64,000 nucleotides of DNA, taken from Brachypodium distachyon. Lineage: Eukaryota > Streptophyta > Magnoliopsida > Poales > Poaceae. Made by a program: the position numbers and the translations under genes. Where the stretch lies: contig NC_016134.3 of assembly GCF_000005505.3 (NCBI RefSeq), positions 8,228,624 through 8,292,623 of the forward strand, read 5' to 3'. The notes under the pieces are model-generated. The model did not search any database and had not been told where the DNA came from. It saw only the letters and a program-made list of their open reading frames with translations. Shown here piece by piece: positions 57,271 through 64,000 of the stretch. Each line of letters opens with the position of its first letter. Position 1 is the stretch's first letter.

Positions 57271-57983
57271 GCCCAGATACTAAAAGACTCCCACTGCTCC
57301 ACGCTCCCCGATGAGTGTCAGGTAAAGTAGCCTGTATTTAATTAGCCCAAGGGGCAACGCTCTTGGATGATCAGCCGAGTATTTGCGCTCCCGGCATTTT
57401 TTTATTAAGATAATGGAAGCTTTATAATTACCTCCGGCCTCGTTACCTCCGTTGCGTTCAGAATGCATACAACTTAAAAGTCGTACATTATTCTCAACAA
57501 TTAAAAAAACATGATTACATCCACAAGTGTGACAGGCCACACGAAGAACCGATCTACAAACTAAGAAGTCTAGAACTAGCACGCCACCTAAACCGGGACA
57601 TAAACTCCCTGATGATCCACTCTATCGGTTCCTTGTGCTGCACCTTCTGTAGCAACGCTCATAATCGCAGCCAACTGGTACAAGAGCAAAACCTGCATAC
57701 ATTAGTACATTTTCTGTTTATCAAAAACAATGTCATTATGGCATAACCAAATAGATCAGAAAACAGCCGCCGCACCTACTAAAATGAGAGGACAGAAAGT
57801 CTTATCAATCCCCTGCAACCATGCCCCAAAAATATGGACATATTATTTAGAGGCGAAATATTAAATGCCAAATGAACTGCTCCCGGCATATATAGCTATT
57901 AGTAATCAATAAGGAAGGGAATTGTGGAGGCAAAGAATCACGAGTATTGAAGGAGATGATCACTATCACAAAGACGAATATCC
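57271..57983. other. Unassigned stretch
   Basis: Repetitive-looking, including a T-rich run catttttttattaag at about 57398 that, read on the - strand, looks like the A-rich end of a transcript-derived or LINE-like sequence. No coding sequence recognised; the call is open. Confidence 0.3.
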
Positions 57984-58340
57984 CTGTCAGTCGAGAACCG
58001 ACAGGAAAATGCGTTTTCCCGACAGGAATACGACTCATGTGTGCCAGCCGACAGGAATAGACGACATGGATGGCCCGACAGTGATATTCCAATATGCCTG
58101 TGTGTCCACTGACAGGAGATATATTCCTGTCGGCCACTCCCGTCAGCCACCGACAAGGATATTATCTGTCGTCAGGTCGAGGAATTTTCCTGTCGGGTAA
58201 TTGCTGTCGACGGACGCACATGAAAATAAATTAATAGAAAAAATGAATTTTCCGTCGTTAGGCCTACACTTTTGCCTGTGTGGTTACCCCGAAAGGAAAA
58301 TAGCAATCGCACGACAGGAAAAACCGACAGAAATAGTACA
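57984..58340. repeat. Cluster of short inverted repeats (CCGACAGGAA / TTCCTGTCGG)
   Basis: CCGACAGGAA or near variants at about 57999, 58018, 58049, 58313 and 58324 on the + strand, and the reverse form around 58124-58196. The mix of direct copies on one side and inverted ones on the other resembles subterminal repeats of CACTA or Mutator-like elements. No terminal inverted repeats or transposase found. Confidence 0.5.
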
Positions 58341-59386
58341 AATTCAGCGGCCCATATTTACATAAAACAAAATAAGTTTTGAATCCACATGACTAATATT
58401 TTTCATATCATCAAAGAAGTACAGTACAAATGCTCATGTGCAGTATGATGCCAATTTTCCAAATCTACGAATTTCTAAGTTAAACTACTATCTTCTTTTC
58501 CTCTATTAGTTCCTTCCCTTTGCATTGCTGTGCTCCGTTCATCAACTGCATCCAACATCCTACATTCATATTGGATTGCCAAATAGTTCACATGAGATGT
58601 ATAAAAAATGCGCTGAGGAGCACACTAAGAAAGAATGTCAGATTCCTCTATGATAGACAGATAGAGTGGTTAAAAGAATCTATAATGCAAAAAATAGCAA
58701 GCCAGATTGTTACAAATGCTGTCCAGGCTGTGATGGGGAAATCAAGCGGCGAGCCCAATACAAAGATAAAACAAATATATTATGTATCATAAGTCAGATG
58801 CCAACAGTTAAATCATATGCTATCTTTAGAGTGGTTAACAGAGATTGGGTTGATTAGCAAGCATGCTAGGCTACAGCAGAGGAAACTACAATGACACATC
58901 ACATCGCAAGGCTAGCGCAACTATTTTGGTCAGGCATGTGTCGCGGAAAGAATATATGTAAATAAAGTAAACACATGGCACATAAACAGAAACGTCATGT
59001 CTAATCCCATGTGGAACATGTACATCAAAAGTGGTAGCGAGCCTCTTACCTCTTGTGGCTGGTCCTCTCCAGTGTCGTCTATTCTTCTTCCGTTCGGCAT
59101 GATGTTTTTCTGCGCGAGTTGTGCCTATGCGTGAACACCAAGACAATAAATGAAATTAGCATGTACTCCATGCTATATGTGATTTCCTCAGTGTTGACCA
59201 CAAAAAATTGTACCGGAGACATGCGCAAACATCCAAACAGTTCAAATAGCTTTTCAGTTATAAGTTACAAGACACTGAGACTGAAGCAGTTAGTAAATGA
59301 TAAAACATCCCCAGTTATATTGTTTCTTTTTAGTTTTCTGATCGATACTAAAACACACAACAGATTGCTTGCATGTACGAACTTAC
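58341..59386. other. Intergenic or intronic DNA next to the LRR fragment
   Basis: No exon of a receptor kinase (transmembrane or kinase part) was found here on the - strand. A stretch at about 59050-59110 ends in a good splice donor on the - strand (GAG before gtaagagg at 59050) but encodes nothing I recognise. Open frames on the + strand here and through the LRR exons are A/T-rich chance frames. Confidence 0.35.
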
Positions 59387-59906
59387 GACAGTATCAGATT
59401 TTGCAGCTGTCCAACCTCTTGAGGAATCGGGCCATGAAGGTGATTACTGGACAAATCACTGAAACAAAGCAAAAGATGTCCATATTACTCTCAAAGGATA
59501 GAGATTTGAGTCCATATTATCAGTTAATCCAGCCACCGGAGATACTATATAACTTCAGGGGGAGATTTTTTGAAACTTACAGGCTAATAAAATTTATGCA
59601 TAAGCTTATATTATCAGGTATCGGTCTCTTAAGTTTATTCTTTTCAAGGTTTCCGCGAAACAAATGACATGGACCACAACTGAATGTCAGGTATCACTGA
59701 AACTTACAAGCTTATAAGAATGATATGATACCAACGAGTGGAAATTCTGAAATATACATGCAGGTCAAAAAGCCTGTTAGTTTTCCAAGATAGGGTGGAA
59801 TGGAGCCAGTCAGCTTAGTCTCATTAAGTTCCCTGAAATGAGATAGATTGTCAGGTTGCCTAGTATAGATGGTATTGGGACAGACAATTGATTAAGACTC
59901 AGATCC
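59387..59906 (-). pseudogene. Fragment of an ERECTA-like LRR receptor kinase gene (four LRR exons)
   Basis: On the - strand four exon-like units each encode one leucine-rich repeat. About 59847-59906: DLSLNQLSVPIPSILGNLT. 59758-59832: LNETKLTGSIPPYLGKLT, after an acceptor cag and before gtatat. 59581-59652 (72 bp): NLEKNKLKRPIPDNISLC, before gtaagt, acceptor lost. 59387-59458 (72 bp exactly): DLSSNHLHGPIPQEVGQLQN, between tttcag and gtaagt. One 72-bp exon per LRR is the known structure of ERECTA-type genes, and the repeats follow the order of that family by memory. Several LRR exons and the kinase part are absent, and the first unit lacks a donor, so this is a remnant. T3 begins 293 bp upstream of it. 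Confidence 0.72.
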
Positions 59907-60198
59907 CTGGACCAATAAAAAGTAAAATAAACATTTTAGTCTCCGATAACTGAATGTTTAATACCTGGTAAGTATTCAAATAAAACCGAACTGTGCATCA
60001 CAGATTCAGAAGTTTACACACGACTCTAATATATGCATGTTCCTCCTCCCAAATCAGATCAAACTGGCCCTATTCCGTCGTATAATTTCACCTAATATAA
60101 GAGAGACGAAGCAGATCGATAACTTGTGGTCAAAGTTTTCAGATACGAGTCGAGCTCCATCCCTAATCCATCCCCGTACACGCTTTAGGGACGATGCC
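59907..60198. other. Flanking DNA between the LRR fragment and T3
   Basis: No coding sequence recognised; probably remains of the intron or upstream part of the LRR fragment. It ends at the T3 LTR. Confidence 0.35.
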
Positions 60199-61042
60199 TG
60201 TCGTACCAGTGACCCATGAGGTCCCACTGATATGGGACGCGCGGGTCGCCAGTGACGAAGCCCCGTCAGGAAAGCCTTCCGGGAGACGATGAGTCCGGGA
60301 AGCCTGCCTCAAGGAGACGGCCCTTGGTGAAGGTTAAGCTAAGGGCCCGCATATAAGAAGCCTCGGGAACCCCGGTCCCGGGAAGCGAAAGAAACGCCTC
60401 ACGGCAGCTAGCCGGGTGCCCTAGCCGGGAAGGGGCACCCCAGCAACCCACTCTCGGGCATGCAGGCGGGGCCCGCGGAAAAGTGAAGACAGGACAAGAC
60501 GGCGGGCGCAGTGCATTTAATGCACCGACAGGAGTCTTATCAGCAGACCTAGGCTTGCTTAGCAAGGCTAGGACGACTACCCTACGAACCATTTTTTCTA
60601 CCGCGTACAGTGGACCGGGCGCTGCATGGCGTCCAGCATGGATGAGCAGAAATGTATTTCATATGGGTGTGACACGCGTCTAGGAAACGTGTCACACTAC
60701 ATGCGATGTCACCTGTGGTATCCCCTTGTCTATAAAATGAGACCGATGCCACCGGTCAAAGGGTTCCGATCAGTCTTAGTTTGAGCGCAAGTTAGAGCCA
60801 TCACCAAGTAGCTCCCTGGGAACTCCCGGGACACCTTGTAAGCAACATATACAATCTTGAATATAACAAAAAGCAGGACGTAGGGTGCTACACCTCCAGG
60901 TGGCCCGAAGCTGGGTAAATTCACGTGTCCACACTTCGTGTCTATCGCCATGCCGGCGATCGCCGGAGCGATCCACTCGCGCTCCACCGAACCAAAAAGG
61001 GGGTGCTCGGCATCCCTAGTGCCGGAGACCCGTGCTCCGACA
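60199..61042 (+). repeat. 5' LTR of T3 (844 bp)
   Basis: Starts TGTCGTACCAGTG and ends CTCCGACA. Shares with the T2 LTR the segments gcaggacgtagggt, acacctccaggtggcccgaa and a tctataaaatgag promoter end near 60730. Other parts are unalignable by eye. Confidence 0.8.
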
Positions 61043-61150
61043 TCTAGCGCGCCAAGTAGGGGGGCGTATAGAGAGTTTTGGGTGACCGCCGGCGTCATCG
61101 TCTTCAACACTGGCTTCTTCGTCTACGACATCTTCAACGACTAGCTCGCT

Positions 61151-61508
61151 ATGCCGCCCAAGAAGGCAGACGAGCCCTAGGTCGACTTTCGCGACACCCT
61201 TGCCATGCGCACTCGATCACACGACGCCGCACGCGTTGCAAGCGCAAGGGGACCAGGGGTCCCAACAAGGCAGCAGCAGCAGTCGCAGCAGCCACCTCCA
61301 CCTCCTCGGCCGTCGGCGGACAACCGGCTAAGGGGGCCTGCGGCGCCTAGCGCCGGAGCCAGCCGCGCAAGCAACCATACCGACGCGCGCGCCAGCCAGT
61401 GAGTCCACTCGCGGGCCGAAGAAGCGCAGCGACAGCTGCGCCACGACCACGGCGTGTCACGTGCGCCGCCAGCGGAGTCTCGCCCCACACGTCCGAGGGC
61501 ATCGGGTG
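61151..61508 (+). pseudogene. T3 gag, N-terminal part with stops
   Basis: Start MPPKKADEP at 61151 parallels the T2 gag start. A TAG follows after nine residues (61178-61180) and a TGA at 61400-61402 where F1 gag has a coding triplet. The frame otherwise encodes a Gln/Pro-rich stretch and DNRLRGPAAPSAGASRAS, which matches F1 gag, then SRAEEAQRQLRHDHG. The capsid domain would follow but T4 is inserted there. It is non-functional. Confidence 0.75.
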
Positions 61509-62505
61509 TGTCGTCGCTCGGTGCTCCGACACCGGGGGCGTGCGGCCACGTCCCCCTTTTAGGTTCGGTAGGGGCGTCTGGGGCAGAGACCCGGTGATCG
61601 CCGGCACGGCCGATGAGGCCCTACGGGGCCGGTGAGACAAAGTGCTAAGGGTGCGTGCTGGTCCAAGAACAGGTGCACGCACGTTTTTTACCCAGGTTCG
61701 GGCCACCCGGAGGTGTAAAACCCTACGTCCTGCCTGTCTGAGCTGGTATTGATTACGGATCTAATGTTTACAAGTTGCCGGGCAGGTTCCCGGGCTTCCT
61801 CTCAATGTCTAAGTACTCCCTACTGCTCTGTGTTGGCTGTCTACTGGAACCAATTGATCCCTGATCTAGTGAGCCAGCAAAGGGAATTTGTGGAACTGAA
61901 CGACTGTCCAACCGACCAACCCCTTTGACCGTCGGCATGGGTCCTCCTTTTATACATAAGGGGATGCCACATGTGCCACTGTGCATGAGTTACAAGTGTC
62001 CAACGGGGAGGCATGCAACCACTCCCGGTGAGCTGGTGGCGTGCATGGGTGCCACCTCCGCTGCTAGGGGCCTAAGACCCTAGGGTAGGATTAGACAACC
62101 ACTGTTCCTTGGATCGGACGGGTAACTACCCGTCGGTCGGCTCGTTTACTGAGCCGCGCGCCTTGGTGGGACCGCGCGTCCCGCGCCCGCCACGCGCCCG
62201 CGTGGCGCTGTCAACTGGGCCCCACGCCCGAGGCGGGGGCACGTGCCCGGGAACCCCCAGTCCCAGCAAGTCGACCCTGAGAAGCACCCGGGCCCAACGC
62301 ACCCGGGAACCCCCCTCCCGGGGGGAAGCAGCTTCCCGGGAGGTGCCCAGGCGGGAATATTCCCCGAAGCCCCGCTAGCCCCTTTCGGGCTGGTAGCTGG
62401 TCGGGGAGTTCATAGACGCTCCCCGGGATGAGACCTTCCCAGGAACCCGGGAAAGGGGCCCACTCGTCGCGCAGCGGTGGTACCCCGGGTGCCACTGGTG
62501 CGACA
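61509..62505 (-). repeat. 3' LTR of T4 (997 bp)
   Basis: On the - strand starts TGTCGCACCAGTGG at 62505, ends CGACGACA at 61509. It keeps the U5 end gtgtcggagcaccgagcgacgaca found in the T2 3' LTR, supporting that form as ancestral. Confidence 0.9.
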
Positions 62506-62691
62506 GTAGCCCCCGGGCGTGGACCGGCATCACCTGTTCCCGGAAGGGTCTTCCCCTGGTCGGTTGCCGGGCGACGCCTTTAACCGACGCGTGGGCCCCG
62601 ATCAGCCGCGGGCCCGCGTCCCTTCGCTGCCCCGTGTAAGGTGCCGTTACAAACGGAGCAGTGACGCGCGATCTCCGCCCTAACTCCTCCC

Positions 62692-62700
62692 CATAAATAG
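62692..62700 (+). promoter_or_regulatory. TATA-like site of the T4 antisense gene
   Basis: CATAAATAG about 210 bases before the antisense ATG, in the interval between 3' LTR and gene. Suggests the antisense gene has its own promoter rather than using the LTR. Inference from position and sequence only. Confidence 0.4.
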
Positions 62701-62907
62701 GGTAATTAAGGCCACTCCGCGCATTATTCCCACTGATTAGGAGTTATCCCCGCGCACCCGTAGGTACGGAACCGGCCGTTAACAAACGGCCGGGCGTCAT
62801 AAAGCCTTTACTGTTGCCAAAACGGGAACAACACTTTGCCCCTTCACCTCCATCTTCTTCCGCACCTCGTATCCCTGCGCTCCTGCTAGCTTCCGCCCTC
62901 GCTTTCC

Positions 62908-64000
62908 ATGGCGCCCCCCACCACCAGGAAGGGGAAGGAGGTCCAAACCTCGAAAAAGCCCGCGACAAGCAAGACCGAGGCGGCGCTCAAAGCGGCCGCC
63001 GCCAAGGACCAGAAGAGGCGGGAGATGCACGCCACAGTCGCCTTCTTCCGCCCTGGCTACAACGGCGAGGCGCTTGGGAATCTCTGGCATGCCGTCGCCT
63101 CCAACTTCAACGAGCACGGGGAGATGCGGATCTTCCCGGCGGGCGTCGAGCACCAGGACAACGATTTCCGGGTGTTCGCGTGTTTCCTCCTCTGCGGCAT
63201 GGTGCCGCCCTTCTCTCTGTTCCTCCACGCACTGATGGAGTCTTATCAGTTGCGGGTGGCGCAGCTCCACCCCACCTCGCTGTTCCTCCTCGCCACCTTC
63301 CAGTTTCTCTGTGAGGCGTTCGTGGGGGTGATGCCGTCGGTGGGGCTCTTCCGCCACTACTTCTACCCGTGCATCGACAACGCGAAGGCGATGTCGTCAG
63401 GAGTGGTCTTCCGCGCCCGCGACCAGATGAAGTCGGAGTTCATCGTCCGGTCGGGGAAGAAGATTGAAAAAGAGTGGCGGGGCGACTGGTGCTGGGACCC
63501 CCAGGAGTTCATCCAGTCGCCGACGGACTTGCCGGTACCCCATCGTGGAGAAGATCAAGGCACGGCGGCTAGCGGGGCTCACCGATGGTGACGTGGCATG
63601 CACCTTCGTTCATCGGCGCATAGCCCCGCTGCAGCTACGTTCCCGGCCCGCGTGGATGTACACGGGCTCCGGGGAGAGGACACGCCTCCAGGCGGACGGC
63701 ATGGACTTGGAGTCCCTCAGGACATGGGTGAGGGGGATCTCCGGCAAGATCTTCCAGTCGACGGAGTTCCCGCCGGGGGTTTCCGCTCTCCACGCCGGCG
63801 TCAAGGCGCTCAGTGACATCGGCGGCGGCTTCCCGCCCTGCAACGAGTGGGGGCTGATGGACGACACCCCCACCCGGGTCCCGCACACTCCCCCGAAGCA
63901 GGTGCTCGAGGAGAGCGAGGGCGGGTCCGAGCCTAGCTGGCCCTCCCTCCGGTCGCTGGACGACGAGGTGGGCCAGGTGGAGGACAACGATGAGGAAAGC
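62908..64000 (+). pseudogene. T4 antisense gene: putative gypsy-type transposon protein (Transposase_28-like), frameshifted
   Basis: From ATG 62908 (MAPPTTRKGKEVQT) the frame is open for 228 codons. Residues about 40-165 hold the family domain: FFRPGYNGE, IFPAGVEHQDNDFRVFA, LLCGMVPPFSLFLHALMESYQLRVAQL, then FLCEAFVGVMPSVGLFRHYF. This segment is deleted in T2. Near 63535 a deletion removes the codons for about 18 residues present in T2 (QIGWQDRYHRDADLL) and shifts the frame; the continuing frame encodes the PAWMYTGSG ... FPPCNEWGLMDDTP part to the window end. The gene lies opposite to the element's gag-pol. The product is of unknown role; domain and coiled coil suggest a structural or nucleic-acid-linked function, which is a guess. 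Confidence 0.8.

Larger units (their letters stand above)
60199..61508 (+). mobile_element. T3: 5' end of a Tat-lineage element, cut by T4
   Basis: LTR 60199-61042, primer-site region 61043-61066, gag start 61151 and gag to 61508, where the T4 LTR begins. The LTR start TGTCGTACCAGTG is close to that of T2 but the body is diverged, so it is a related family. The rest presumably lies beyond T4, outside the window. Confidence 0.82.
61509..64000 (-). mobile_element. T4: 3' end of a T2-like Tat element inserted in T3 gag
   Basis: On the - strand the LTR runs 62505-61509; the region right of it (62506-64000) matches the 3' region of T2 including the antisense gene, so this is the 3' LTR and the element extends past the window. 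Base five-mer gggtg at 61504-61508 would be the target duplication, to be found at the far end. It is closely similar to T2. Confidence 0.87.

Noticed and set aside
55863..58340. A complete CACTA element from 55863 to the CCGACAGGAA cluster
   Set aside because: No matching terminal inverted repeat, no 3-bp duplication, and the repeats are not near the candidate end.
59053..59667. 204-codon frame on the + strand
   Set aside because: Covers the LRR exons of the opposite strand and A/T-rich introns; no domain.

Overview
This window is plant nuclear DNA, most likely from a grass (Oryza-like). The evidence is long Ty3/gypsy LTR retrotransposons with initiator tRNA-Met primer sites, Tat-lineage elements with a second RNase H, GC-rich LTR promoters, and one intact plant cytosolic sulfotransferase gene. 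The species call is inference; no species-specific marker was recognised. About 51 of the 64 kb is nested retrotransposon sequence and only one protein gene outside transposons looks intact.

Layout. (1) 1-13967: tandem array of a Tekay/Del-type chromovirus, here TE-A (+ strand): end of one internal region, LTR 201-3350, complete internal region 3351-9561 with an extra ORF0 (3832-4701) and an intact gag-pol with chromodomain (4996-9549), LTR 9562-12711, then a 1256-bp repeat of the LTR 3' part (12712-13967). (2) 13968-16182: remnant of a Tat-lineage element on the - strand (F1), part of its LTR fused by deletion to gag. (3) 16183-16895: tandem repeat of 106-118 bp units; the same repeat returns at 48381-48737. 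(4) 16896-48380: an older chromovirus on the - strand (TE-C) sitting in that repeat. Its polyprotein is split by a truncated TE-A relative (TE-D, 21206-24943) and by a Tat element (T2, 26359-41669, TSD TTCAT). T2 in turn carries a solo LTR of the TE-A family (TE-E, 33097-35964, TSD AACAA). (5) 48738-60198: transposon-poor stretch with a sulfotransferase gene (54660-55655, - strand), a probable ERECTA-like LRR receptor kinase fragment (59387-59906, - strand), a solo-LTR-like fragment, a TIR element and intergenic DNA. (6) 60199-64000: 5' end of a second Tat element (T3, +) broken by the 3' end of a third (T4, -), which runs off the window.

How the pieces relate. TE-A is the youngest: its two LTRs differ at one position by eye and gag-pol is open. 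TE-C, TE-D, T2, T3, T4 and F1 carry stops, frameshifts or deletions, and most of the stops I traced are C-to-T or G-to-A transitions, as expected of methylated repeats. Relative order from nesting: repeat array, then TE-C and F1, then TE-D and T2 into TE-C, then TE-E into T2; T4 came after T3. Both chromovirus families carry a recognisably related ORF0, and both Tat elements with a 3' region carry the antisense gene of the putative gypsy-type transposon protein family.
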